NCBI GenBank assembly: GCA_035565335.1
Contig: DATMSO010000040.1
Span: forward strand, 1-13,449
Reading direction: 5' to 3'
Source of the DNA: Methylovorus sp035565335
Lineage (GTDB): Bacteria; Pseudomonadota; Gammaproteobacteria; Burkholderiales; Methylophilaceae
Length of the DNA stretch: 13,449 bases
Within the stretch, counting starts at the first letter, position 1, and every line of letters begins with the position of its first letter. The translations under genes and the position numbers were made by a program. Positions 1-7,162 of this stretch are shown here, one piece after another. The notes below the pieces were generated by a model. The model was given only the letters and a program-made list of their open reading frames with translations. It did no database searches and was not told the DNA's origin.

Positions 1-31
1 CAGTTACCGCACGACAAACACATACATACAT
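1..31 (-). CDS. bfd: Bacterioferritin-associated ferredoxin Bfd, 5' end only (cut by window edge)
   Basis: Reading the minus strand from the ATG at 31-29 gives ten in-frame codons, MYVCVCRAVT, before the window ends. This is the characteristic start of Bfd proteins. The Cys4-x-Cys6 pair supplies two of the four ligands of the [2Fe-2S] cluster. Known role of the family: Bfd docks on bacterioferritin and passes electrons to its haem, so stored Fe(III) is reduced and released. The context supports the call: two bacterioferritin genes lie just upstream on the same strand, and a Fur-box match lies about 80 bases before the start codon. Only ten residues are visible, so the rest of the gene, including the second cysteine pair, is not seen. 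No strong ribosome binding site is evident. The other ATG in this short repeat (27-25) hits a stop after seven codons, which favours the frame given. Confidence 0.75.
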   Translation of the reverse strand, partial: MYVCVCRAVT

Positions 32-111
32 ATATTTTCAGGCCGACTTTGAGATCTTTTAATAACTTTAGGATCTGTTAATAAGTTAATAAATAGATCA
101 GTTAAATAAAT

Positions 112-126
112 TGAGAACCATTATCA
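112..126 (-). promoter_or_regulatory. Fur box upstream of bfd
   Basis: On the minus strand the site reads TGATAATGGTTCTCA. It matches the Fur 7-1-7 consensus TGATAAT-N-ATTATCA at 12 of 14 positions, with a perfect left half. It sits in a very AT-rich stretch (about 60-130) roughly 80 bases before the bfd start codon. That is where a repressor site would cover the promoter. Fur control of bfd is known in enterobacteria and pseudomonads. I infer the same here: bfd is repressed when iron is plentiful. I could not choose between several weak -10-like AT hexamers at 80-110. Confidence 0.6.
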
Positions 127-181
127 TTCATAGAGCAAGTCGTGTCAATATAGTTCCAAGTCACTGACATTATTGGGCAAT

Positions 182-210
182 AAAAAACCGCAGACTGGCT
201 GCGGTTTTTT
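182..210 (-). terminator. Rho-independent terminator after the bacterioferritin operon
   Basis: A perfect 12-base inverted repeat (182-193 with 199-210) encloses a five-base loop. The GC core is CCGCAG/CTGCGG and the outer part of each arm is a run of A or T. It starts 22 bases past the bfrB stop codon. Because both flanks are A/T runs it could act in both directions, but only the minus-strand operon feeds into it in this window. It separates bfrAB transcription from bfd. Confidence 0.9.
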
Positions 211-232
211 TATTCAGTGCTTATTAAGCGAC

Positions 233-709
233 TTAATCTGATTCGATATGCGCCTGCAGGTAATTCGGCAAGCTCACATCGGCGATCAGCGTTTGCTGAG
301 TTTCCAGCCAATCAATGGCCTCCTCGCAGTGCTCAAGCAAATCCTGCAACAGATCACGGCTGACGTAATCCTGCACCTCTTCACACAGGGCGATGGCTTC
401 AATCAGCAACGGGCGCTGAATGTCCTTTTCGTACTTGAGATCCCCATTCAGGCATTCCACCACATCTTCGCCGATCAGCAGTTTGCCGAGATTCTGCAAA
501 TTGGGCAGACCTTCCAGAAAAAGCACACGCTCGATCACCTTATCGGCTTCCTTCATGACGCGAATCGACTGCTTATACTGGTAATCGTTGAGCTTTTCCA
601 GGCCCCAGTTACGAAACATGCGCGCATGCAGAAAATACTGGTTGATCGAGGTCAGCTCGTTCTTGAGTACCTTGTTCAGTATTTCAACAACCTTTTTGTC
701 ACCCTTCAT
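233..709 (-). CDS. bfrB: Bacterioferritin, haem-binding subunit with degenerate ferroxidase centre
   Basis: This is a 158-residue member of the bacterioferritin family (four-helix bundle, cytoplasmic 24-mer), the usual length. It starts MKGDKKVVEILNKVLKNELT and carries the typical stretches around INQYFLHARMFRNWGL and RVLFLEGLPNLQ. Met52, the axial haem ligand shared across dimer subunits, is present. Of the six E. coli Bfr di-iron ligands, only Glu18 and Glu94 remain. The other positions hold Val51, Glu54, Cys128 and Ala131 in place of Glu, His, Glu and His. It should therefore bind haem but oxidise Fe(II) poorly alone. The gene begins 18 bases after bfrA, with AAGGAG before its ATG, so the two are surely co-transcribed. 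I infer a mixed shell with BfrA in which this subunit provides the haem and the Bfd docking face. Paired subunits of this kind are known in other proteobacteria. The A/B naming here is mine. Confidence 0.93.
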   Translation of the reverse strand: MKGDKKVVEILNKVLKNELTSINQYFLHARMFRNWGLEKLNDYQYKQSIRVMKEADKVIERVLFLEGLPNLQNLGKLLIGEDVVECLNGDLKYEKDIQRPLLIEAIALCEEVQDYVSRDLLQDLLEHCEEAIDWLETQQTLIADVSLPNYLQAHIESD

Positions 710-727
710 GTGTTACTCCTTGAATGC

Positions 728-1213
728 TCAGACCGCACCAGATGACTTCATCTGGCTTTGCAGGTAATTTTCCAGGCCGACCAGGTTGATCAGGCGCAAT
801 TGCTGTTCCAGCCAATAGGCATGATCCATTTCAGTATCGTCCAGCTGGGTCAGCAGCATATCGCGCGTGACATAATCCTGCGCTTTCTCACATTCGGCCA
901 TGGCCTTTTTGAGCGAGCCCACCACGTGGTATTCCAGCGCGAGGTCAGCCTTGAGCATGTCGGGAATGGATTTGCCGATATTCAGCGGATCGCGTTTTTC
1001 CAGATTTGGCTTACCCTCCAGAAACAGGATGCGCTGAATGATGGCGCGTGCATGGGAACGCTCATGCTCGGACTCGTGCAAGCTTTTTTCGGCCAGTTGT
1101 TGCAAGCCAAAGTCGGCATACATTTCGCCATGGATCAGATACTGATCGACAGCGGTCAACTCGCCCGCCAGCAGATCATTCAGTATCCCGATTATTTTCT
1201 TATCACCTTTCAT
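728..1213 (-). CDS. bfrA: Bacterioferritin, ferroxidase subunit lacking the haem methionine
   Basis: This is a 161-residue bacterioferritin/ferritin-like protein, cytoplasmic and iron-storing. Numbered from the chosen start it keeps the full di-iron ferroxidase set: Glu18, Glu51, His54, Glu94, Glu128 and His131, the last two in the local pattern DDTEMDH. Position 52 is Arg, not the haem-ligand Met, so it should not bind haem between subunits. It would oxidise Fe(II) and load the core, while the next gene's product supplies haem. The start at 1213 is preferred over the in-frame ATG four codons upstream. GGAGG lies five bases before it and overlaps the upstream ATG, and MKGDKK is the standard N-terminus. 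It is the first gene of the bfrA-bfrB operon. A perfect palindrome lies just upstream at 1232-1246. Homology is secure; the functional split with BfrB is inferred from residues. Confidence 0.93.
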   Translation of the reverse strand: MKGDKKIIGILNDLLAGELTAVDQYLIHGEMYADFGLQQLAEKSLHESEHERSHARAIIQRILFLEGKPNLEKRDPLNIGKSIPDMLKADLALEYHVVGSLKKAMAECEKAQDYVTRDMLLTQLDDTEMDHAYWLEQQLRLINLVGLENYLQSQMKSSGAV

Positions 1214-1218
1214 AGCAG

Positions 1219-1223
1219 CCTCC
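1219..1223 (-). promoter_or_regulatory. Ribosome binding site that fixes the bfrA start
   Basis: GGAGG on the minus strand is five bases upstream of the ATG at 1213-1211. It overlaps the alternative in-frame ATG at 1225-1223, so the longer reading frame cannot use it. The shorter protein also matches the family N-terminus. Confidence 0.8.
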
Positions 1224-1231
1224 ATTCCAAA

Positions 1232-1246
1232 TTTGCATCATGCAAA
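1232..1246. promoter_or_regulatory. Perfect 7-1-7 palindrome upstream of bfrA, candidate operator
   Basis: TTTGCAT-C-ATGCAAA is a perfect inverted repeat with one central base. It is centred 26 bases before the bfrA start codon, in the leader or start region of the operon's transcript. It is not a good Fur match. Such spacing fits a dimeric helix-turn-helix repressor, but the protein is unknown. I could not place the promoter hexamers with confidence. The rest of the 1226-1438 gap holds no gene I can support. Confidence 0.4.
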
Positions 1247-1438
1247 GCACGACATTGGGGTGGATGATAACGTAAAAAGCATAAAAAAGCACCCGGAAAA
1301 ATTCACTATCCTATTGTTTATTAATGGATTTTGTAACAATAACACCAATAGCAATCATTCCTGCTAAGATCGGGCGCCGCCTTAATGGCGCAAACTTCGG
1401 CTTAAGAGATTGATACGGCAGGCGTATATGGAATGCGA

Positions 1439-3850
1439 CTATCGCAGGCGCAAGGCATTGATGACCACGATCAGCGAGCTGACCGACATGCCGATGGCGG
1501 CCATCCACGGCGATAGCAAGCCGCTGGCGGCAAAGGGCAAGGCAACGAGGTTGTAGGCCAACGCCCATGCAAAATTCTGCCGGATAATCTGTATGCCAAA
1601 GCGGCTGGTTTGTAAGGCATGCTCAATTTCGGGCATGTTTTCCGTCAGCAAAACAATATCGCCGCTGGCTCTGGCCATCTGCGTGCCGCTGCCCATGGCA
1701 ATCGATACCTGGGCACCCGCCAGGACGGGAGCATCATTAATGCCATCCCCCACCATGACCACGCATTCACCCTGCTCCTGCAAGGCTTGCAGAGCCTGTA
1801 GCTTCATCTGTGGCGACATTTCGGCGCGTCTATCGGTCACCCCCATTTCATCGGCAAAATAATCCACCGATGCTTTAGCGTCGCCGCTGAATATCGACAC
1901 CCGCAAACGTTGATTCAGCAGGCGCTGTATCAGCAGATCGGCACCCGGCCGTGGTTGATCTGCCAGCACAAAGGCCGCCAGCAGTTGCTGGCTATTGCTC
2001 AGCCACACCACAGTCGCCCCGGCAGGATAGTCATTCATCGGCAGCACCGCCTCATGTGCAGCGGGGTTCAAGCGGGCATTTCCAAGGGTGTAGCGTTCGC
2101 CGTCAATAACACCGACAACGCCTTGCCCTGGAATGTTGGAGCTTTCTGTCACCGTGAGCAGCGATTGCGCGTGTATTACCTCAATGAAACTGCGCGCCAG
2201 AGGATGTTCTGAGCTCTTTTCCAGACTGGCAGCAATGCGCAGGCAAGATTGGGTATCCGTGTCGGCATAGCATTCCGTATGCACCAGCACAGGCTTGCCC
2301 ATGGTGAGCGTGCCGGTCTTGTCGAATACAAAATGAGTCGCCCGTGCCAGGGTTTCCAGGGCATGTCCACGGGTGAATAGCACGCCGCGACTCACCAGAT
2401 GCGAGCCAGCCGCCGCAAATGCCGCGGGCGCGGCCAAAGACAGCGCGCAAGGGCAACTGACGACCAATACCGCCAGCACAATATCCAGCGTGCGGTCAGG
2501 CTCGATATGCCACCAAATCCAGGCGATAAGGATCACCGCGAGCAACAAGGCAGTCGTAAAGTACGCCGCTACGCGGTCAGCCACATGCGCCAGTCTGGGC
2601 TTCTCGGCCTGGGCGCGGTCCAGCAAACGGGAAATGCCTGCCAGCATGGTATTTTCGCCTACGCCCGTCACTTCAATGACCAGCGGGCTTTCATAATTGA
2701 TACTGCCGGCATACACCATATTTCCCAGGGTTTTATGCACAGGCTTGCTTTCACCGCTGAGCAAAGACTCATCGGCACTGCTTTCGCCCTCAATCACCAC
2801 CCCATCGGCCGCCACCGATTCACCCGGACGCGCCAGGATATGGTCGCCGGTTTTCAGTTCCACCACCGGCACCACTTCCTGCTCCTGTCCGCGAAGACGC
2901 GTGGCCATGGCCGGTGCCAACCGCAACAGATTTTCTGCCGCTTCTATGGATTTCAGCCGGGCATTACGCTCAAGATAACGGGTGGATAACAGAAAGAAAA
3001 TCAGCATGGTCAAGGTGTCGTAATACACCACGCCATGCCCTTGCAAGGTAGCCCAGATGCTACCGGCAAAGCCGGTCAAAAGCCCGACGACGATCGGCAC
3101 ATCCATGCCCGGGCTGCGATTGGCAACGCTGCGCCAGGCAGCGCGATAGAAAGGCCACGCAGCATACGTCATCGCCGGCACGCTCATCAGCAGGCTAAAC
3201 CAGCGCAAAATCTGTGCGGTGGCAGGCTCCAGCCCCTGAGCAGGCCCGGCATATAAGGCCACGGCAATCATCATGACCTGGCCGGCAGACAGACCTGCTA
3301 CGGCCAGGCGCCGGAAATCGCGTTTCTTTTGTTGCTGGCGCACTTCATCCTGCTGCTGCGCACTGAAGGGGTGGGCGTGGTAACCCAGTTTGCGGATTTC
3401 AGCGAGGATTTCGCTTAGATGAATCCTGGCGTCGTCCCAGCTGATTCTGGCCCGTTGCGATGCGTAATTGAACGACACACTCTGCACGCCAGGCAATTGC
3501 TGCAGATGGCGCTCATTCAGCCAGATACAGGCAGCACAGGTAATGCCTTCGATGATGAGCGCGGCCTCTTTGAGTGAGCCGGCAGCATCATGAACAAAGC
3601 TTTTCTGCACATCGGGGTGATCATACAGGGCAAGCTGGCGCAGCTCATCTGGCACCAGTTCTTCGGCGGTTTTGGGTAGTTCGGTGCGGTAGCGGTAGTA
3701 GTCTTCCAGGCCATTCTCGACAATCGAGCTCGCCACCGCCTGGCAACCATGACAACATAATCGACGCCGGGCGCCCAATACATCGAGGGTATAGCGCTCG
3801 CCCGTCATGACGGGCAAGCCGCAATGATAACAATCCACCACGTCCGTCAT
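1439..3850 (-). CDS. ccoI: CcoI (FixI) copper-transporting P1B-type ATPase for cbb3 oxidase assembly
   Basis: This is an 803-residue inner-membrane copper-exporting ATPase needed to metallate the CuB site of cbb3 oxidase. Domain order: an N-terminal cysteine-rich metal-binding domain typical of CcoI (Cys7, Cys10, Cys32, Cys33, Cys36); a heavy-metal-associated domain with GITCAAC (Cys105, Cys108); then membrane helices from about 184. The actuator-domain SGES lies at 365-368, the membrane copper site CPC at 466-468, the phosphorylation motif DKTGTLT from Asp510, the HP motif at 549-550, GDGINDAP from 701, and closing helices at about 755-800. All catalytic motifs are intact and the length is normal. 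It starts nine bases after the fixH stop with no strong ribosome binding site, which suggests translational coupling. It is the last cco gene. No ccoS and no clear terminator follow. Confidence 0.95.
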   Translation of the reverse strand: MTDVVDCYHCGLPVMTGERYTLDVLGARRRLCCHGCQAVASSIVENGLEDYYRYRTELPKTAEELVPDELRQLALYDHPDVQKSFVHDAAGSLKEAALIIEGITCAACIWLNERHLQQLPGVQSVSFNYASQRARISWDDARIHLSEILAEIRKLGYHAHPFSAQQQDEVRQQQKKRDFRRLAVAGLSAGQVMMIAVALYAGPAQGLEPATAQILRWFSLLMSVPAMTYAAWPFYRAAWRSVANRSPGMDVPIVVGLLTGFAGSIWATLQGHGVVYYDTLTMLIFFLLSTRYLERNARLKSIEAAENLLRLAPAMATRLRGQEQEVVPVVELKTGDHILARPGESVAADGVVIEGESSADESLLSGESKPVHKTLGNMVYAGSINYESPLVIEVTGVGENTMLAGISRLLDRAQAEKPRLAHVADRVAAYFTTALLLAVILIAWIWWHIEPDRTLDIVLAVLVVSCPCALSLAAPAAFAAAGSHLVSRGVLFTRGHALETLARATHFVFDKTGTLTMGKPVLVHTECYADTDTQSCLRIAASLEKSSEHPLARSFIEVIHAQSLLTVTESSNIPGQGVVGVIDGERYTLGNARLNPAAHEAVLPMNDYPAGATVVWLSNSQQLLAAFVLADQPRPGADLLIQRLLNQRLRVSIFSGDAKASVDYFADEMGVTDRRAEMSPQMKLQALQALQEQGECVVMVGDGINDAPVLAGAQVSIAMGSGTQMARASGDIVLLTENMPEIEHALQTSRFGIQIIRQNFAWALAYNLVALPFAASGLLSPWMAAIGMSVSSLIVVINALRLR

Positions 3851-3859
3851 ACGCGCAGC

Positions 3860-4660
3860 TTAATCGCCATCGATATAGAGTGTTTGCTGCTTGATGTAGG
3901 TATCTTCGCCGCGCTGGATGAAGAGATCCAGTATCCACCTGCCGGAGTCATTCAAGGTCATGGTGGTCTGATAAACCCCTGGCTTCACCTCTTTGAGGGA
4001 AAACTTCTGATCATCCTGACTGTTGGCCATGCGCCATAAGCCCATGGTCACTTCCGCCCCGTCTACCCCCGCCCCTTGAGCATCTTGCAGCGTGAGGGTA
4101 ATGGTCGATGGCGTCCGGCTTTTCATGGCATCCCATCCTTCGATACCAATTTTCCAGCCCAAGTGACGCTGCTGCTCCAGCCGCGCCAGATGTGGCTCGT
4201 AAAGTTTGTTACGGTCATGCGGAATCAGGCCCGGGAAAGCCGTATGCACGGTCTCATTGGCAGGATGCGGCAGAAACAGGCTGCTGATGCTATCCGGCAA
4301 ACCACGGCTGGAAATAGACAATAGCACGGCATTCAACACCACCAGGCCGATGAAAAAACCGATGATGAGCCGCGGTGCCCAGTGCAGCTTCTGCTTTTTC
4401 TGCTGCATGCCGCCAAACACCATCAACAGGCCAGCATTCGCCAGATAAACCGCAAAGTGGATCGCCAACACATCGCCGCCAGTCCAGTGTTGCTGGCTAT
4501 ATGCCAGATAAAGCAGGAACGGCAAGGCGCCACTCAGGATACCAGCCCAGAAATTGGGTAAGCCCAAGCGGCGGCTGACAAAAAACAACATGGCGGCCAG
4601 AAGCAGACCCCCAAACAGGGTTTCCGTCATGGACAGTGGCGGCAAGACAAACAAATTCAC
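3860..4660 (-). CDS. ccoH: FixH/CcoH cbb3 oxidase assembly protein with N-terminal membrane extension
   Basis: This is a 266-residue protein between ccoG and ccoI, in the fixed position of fixH. The C-terminal part fits FixH: a membrane helix at about 98-117, then a soluble periplasmic domain of about 150 residues ending in alternating beta-like segments. FixH/CcoH is known to be needed for stable cbb3 assembly and to associate with CcoN and the copper ATPase. Typical members are about 150-180 residues with one anchor. Here about 85 extra residues precede it, with three hydrophobic segments at about 15-29, 41-55 and 65-84. The frame opens with GTG at 4660, eight bases after the ccoG stop, with only a weak GTGAG nearby. 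ATG alternatives lie at residues 11 and 85; the latter (MQQKKQK) resembles an ordinary FixH start. The long form therefore rests on the open frame and the tight spacing. Confidence 0.85.
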   Translation of the reverse strand: MNLFVLPPLSMTETLFGGLLLAAMLFFVSRRLGLPNFWAGILSGALPFLLYLAYSQQHWTGGDVLAIHFAVYLANAGLLMVFGGMQQKKQKLHWAPRLIIGFFIGLVVLNAVLLSISSRGLPDSISSLFLPHPANETVHTAFPGLIPHDRNKLYEPHLARLEQQRHLGWKIGIEGWDAMKSRTPSTITLTLQDAQGAGVDGAEVTMGLWRMANSQDDQKFSLKEVKPGVYQTTMTLNDSGRWILDLFIQRGEDTYIKQQTLYIDGD

Positions 4661-4668
4661 GGATTAAC

Positions 4669-6093
4669 TCACTTGCTATTGAAATTAGTGGGGAGCGTGA
4701 TGGTTTCAGCACCCGCCGTTTGCGGCTGGACCACGAAATTGAAGGTCTTGGTCCGCTCGGCCAGTTCATGCTCAAGATTTACCTTGGCATTCACTGTCAG
4801 GTCTTTACCCGCCCGCACATGCACTTGCGGAATATTGCCCATGTCCAGCGACTCAGCAGGAATTCCGCTGACACTGATATGGTATGTCTCATCATGCTCG
4901 GTCTTGTTCACGATATGAATCTGGTAGCGATTACGGAAGCTGCCATCAGACAACATGATGAACATGGGTTGGCGCACCTGCTGCACCGAGACTTCCACAT
5001 TGGTACGGGTGCCAATGTTGTAAAAAAGTGTGCCGGTCATGACAACAATAGCGACGGCATAGCCCAGCACTTTCAGCCGCTTCCATTCCAGACGGGGCGC
5101 ATGCGGGGTGGCATCGGCCAGGTTTTTCTCAGAATCGTAGCGGATCAGGCCACGCGGATAACCGACGGAATCCATGATGTTGTTGCAGGCATCAATACAC
5201 AGCCCGCAGGAGATGCATTGGTATTGCAAGCCATTGCGGATATCAATGCCGGTTGGGCAAACCTGCACGCAGAAGCCGCAATCAATACAGTCGCCATGGC
5301 CCTTGGCCTGACGTTCTTCACGGGTTTTCAACCCGGCAATCGGCAATGTACGCCCAGCCAGACCTTCACCGCGCTTGGCATCGTAGCTGACGGCCAGGGT
5401 ATCGGGCTCATACATCACACCCTGGAAGCGGGCATACGGACAAGCCAGGGTGCAGATATTTTCACGCAATAGACCTGCCGCCACATAGGTCGTCACCGTC
5501 AATGCGGCCACAGTGATATAGGCAGCATCGGCAGCATGGCCGGTGAAGAGATTAATCAGGAAGTCGGGCGCGTAATTGAAGTAGGCCGCAAAGGTGAAAG
5601 CGGTCCAGAAGGAGATCAGCAGCATCAGCAAATGTGACGAGCCTATCTTGAGAATCTTTTCCGCATTCCAGGGCTGCTTGTATAAGCGCAAGCGGGCCGG
5701 ACGTTCCCCCTGAATCGCCTTTTCCACCATGATGAAAAGGTCTGTCCACAAGGTCTGAAAGCAGAAATAGCCACACCAAGCGCGGCCGATCAGGCCCGTG
5801 GCAAAGAAAAGCAAAGCGGCGGCAATGAACAGCAACATCGCCAGCCAGAAGATGTCCTGTGGATAGACGATCAGGTCAAAAATGAAAAAACGGCGCGTGC
5901 TGAGGTCAAACAGCAATGCCTGGCTGGGAGCGCTGGCACGCGCCCACGGCATCCACGGCAACATGAAATAAACAGTATAAGCGACGATCATAACCGCCGT
6001 CTTAAAGTTGCGGTACTTGCCTTTGACCGAGCGCGTAAAAATGGGAATATGCTTGGCGTAGAGGGCAGACTGACTGGCTTTGCTTGCTTCCAT
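4669..6093 (-). CDS. ccoG: CcoG (FixG/RdxA) cbb3 oxidase accessory protein, cupric reductase type
   Basis: This is a 474-residue membrane iron-sulfur protein. Hydrophobic helices occur at about 34-50, 81-103, 151-173, 189-208 and 340-360. Conserved CxxxC pairs lie in WCGYFCFQTLWTD (Cys107, Cys111) and NICTLACPY (Cys214, Cys218). Two [4Fe-4S] motifs follow, CIDCGFCVQVCP (Cys269, 272, 275, 279) and CISCGLCIDAC (Cys293, 296, 299, 303). A C-terminal Ig-like periplasmic domain spans about 360-474. The family is required for cbb3 biogenesis; CcoG has been shown to reduce Cu(II) to Cu(I) for delivery to the oxidase. It is the first gene of the ccoG-fixH-ccoI assembly group. A terminator-like hairpin separates it from ccoP, so it may depend on readthrough or on a promoter I could not identify. 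No key residue is missing. Confidence 0.95.
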   Translation of the reverse strand: MEASKASQSALYAKHIPIFTRSVKGKYRNFKTAVMIVAYTVYFMLPWMPWARASAPSQALLFDLSTRRFFIFDLIVYPQDIFWLAMLLFIAAALLFFATGLIGRAWCGYFCFQTLWTDLFIMVEKAIQGERPARLRLYKQPWNAEKILKIGSSHLLMLLISFWTAFTFAAYFNYAPDFLINLFTGHAADAAYITVAALTVTTYVAAGLLRENICTLACPYARFQGVMYEPDTLAVSYDAKRGEGLAGRTLPIAGLKTREERQAKGHGDCIDCGFCVQVCPTGIDIRNGLQYQCISCGLCIDACNNIMDSVGYPRGLIRYDSEKNLADATPHAPRLEWKRLKVLGYAVAIVVMTGTLFYNIGTRTNVEVSVQQVRQPMFIMLSDGSFRNRYQIHIVNKTEHDETYHISVSGIPAESLDMGNIPQVHVRAGKDLTVNAKVNLEHELAERTKTFNFVVQPQTAGAETITLPTNFNSK

Positions 6094-6124
6094 GGCTGTT
6101 TCTGACTCGCTTTGAAAATACCGC

Positions 6125-6164
6125 TAAAAAACGACAAAGGCCCACATTAGGGCGTGAGCCTTTG
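6125..6164 (-). terminator. Rho-independent terminator between ccoP and ccoG
   Basis: On the minus strand an 11-base-pair stem (6164-6154 with 6145-6135, one G-T wobble) encloses the eight-base loop GCCCTAAT. TCGTTTTTTA follows. It lies 42 bases past the ccoP stop and about 30 bases before the ccoG start. This is a normal intrinsic terminator for the ccoNOQP transcript. Being inside the cco cluster it would hold expression of the assembly genes below that of the oxidase subunits. Confidence 0.8.
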
Positions 6165-6205
6165 ATTAAGTTGCATCGATCAGATGGTACTTAGGGTAAA
6201 ACGTA

Positions 6206-7144
6206 TTACTTACCGCCACCCAGACTGTCGTGTACGTATACGGTCAACAGCTTGATCTGTTCTGGCTTCAGGCGGTGATCCCAGTTTGGCATCACACCAC
6301 GATCCAGACCACCTGAAATCACGTGCTTGACGGCATCCAGCTTGGCCGCGGCATCCTTGGCAGCAGGCACATCAGCCCACAGCCAGATTTTGTCAGTCAG
6401 GTTGGCAGAGCCCAGCTCGATACGGCCTTTGGCATCGGCACCGTGGCAGTAGTAACAAGCAGCAGAATCGCCCTTGAAAATATTGGCACCGGCAGCTGCA
6501 GCCGTTTCATCATGTGGCTCGCCCGACAGGCTCAACACGTAATTCGCCAGCTGAGTAATCTGCTGGTCGTTCAGTACTTCCTTGAACGGTGGCATGTAAC
6601 CACGGCGACCGCCCACAATCGTGGTGTGGATCTGGTCATAAGTACCGCCATATTGCCAATGGTCGTCTGTCAGGTTGGGCGAGAAGCCTACCTTACCCTG
6701 ACCACCCGACTGGTGGCATGGTGCGCAGTTGTCAGAGAACAAGGTTTTACCGGCCGAGTTAACAAACTGCATCAGGTCAGCATCCTTGGAGACGTCTTCA
6801 TACGAAGCCCCCGCCACCTTGTCGAACCATTTCTTCTGTTCGGCTTGCTGTTCATTCATTTCATGCATGAACTTGGAGCGCATGTTCCAGTGTGTGGTTT
6901 TCTCGACTTCCTTGCCATCGACCGTAGTCGCGGTATAGGTGATGCTGTTCCAGCCGGGAATACCCTTGGTATAGGTATGACCAATTGGCCAGGCTGGGTA
7001 GAACAACCAGTACACAATGGTGAATACAAACGTAATGTAGAAACCCCAAACCCACCAGTTAGGCAATGGGTTGGTAAGCTCCTGAAGATCGTCGTCCCAC
7101 ACGTGTCCTGTGGTCGTCGGTGTCTTGATTTTGTCCTGACTCAT
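6206..7144 (-). CDS. ccoP: CcoP, di-haem cytochrome c subunit of cbb3 oxidase
   Basis: This is a 312-residue membrane-anchored di-haem cytochrome c, the usual length for subunit III. A short cytoplasmic N-terminus leads to a membrane helix at about 30-50, then a periplasmic part. The two haem c sites are CAPCH (Cys140-His144) and CYYCH (Cys230-His234). The probable sixth ligands are Met184 in GYMPPF and Met285 in GVMPNW. CcoP receives electrons from soluble c-type cytochromes and passes them through CcoO to CcoN. Its ATG at 7144 has AGGA six bases upstream. It follows ccoQ by 18 bases and closes the ccoNOQP operon; a strong hairpin terminator follows. Nothing in it departs from the family. 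Confidence 0.97.
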   Translation of the reverse strand: MSQDKIKTPTTTGHVWDDDLQELTNPLPNWWVWGFYITFVFTIVYWLFYPAWPIGHTYTKGIPGWNSITYTATTVDGKEVEKTTHWNMRSKFMHEMNEQQAEQKKWFDKVAGASYEDVSKDADLMQFVNSAGKTLFSDNCAPCHQSGGQGKVGFSPNLTDDHWQYGGTYDQIHTTIVGGRRGYMPPFKEVLNDQQITQLANYVLSLSGEPHDETAAAAGANIFKGDSAACYYCHGADAKGRIELGSANLTDKIWLWADVPAAKDAAAKLDAVKHVISGGLDRGVMPNWDHRLKPEQIKLLTVYVHDSLGGGK

Positions 7145-7162
7145 GATTCGTCCTAATTAAAT

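Noticed and set aside
21..34. A short catacatacata repeat considered as a microsatellite
   Set aside because: It is explained by the first codons of bfd (ATG TAT GTA TGT) read on the minus strand.
1311..1568. An 85-codon minus-strand frame running out of the 3' part of ccoI, tested as a possible ccoS
   Set aside because: Two thirds of it overlaps ccoI in another frame. Its arginine- and proline-rich translation is unlike CcoS and lacks the acidic tail.
4636..5472. A 278-codon plus-strand frame antisense to ccoG
   Set aside because: Its translation has no recognisable family, and the opposite strand encodes CcoG with all its cysteine motifs intact.
6161..6182. TTGATTAAG...GATCA considered as an FNR box before ccoG
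   Set aside because: The half-sites do not have the required four-base spacing, and the stretch overlaps the stem of the ccoP terminator on the ccoP side.
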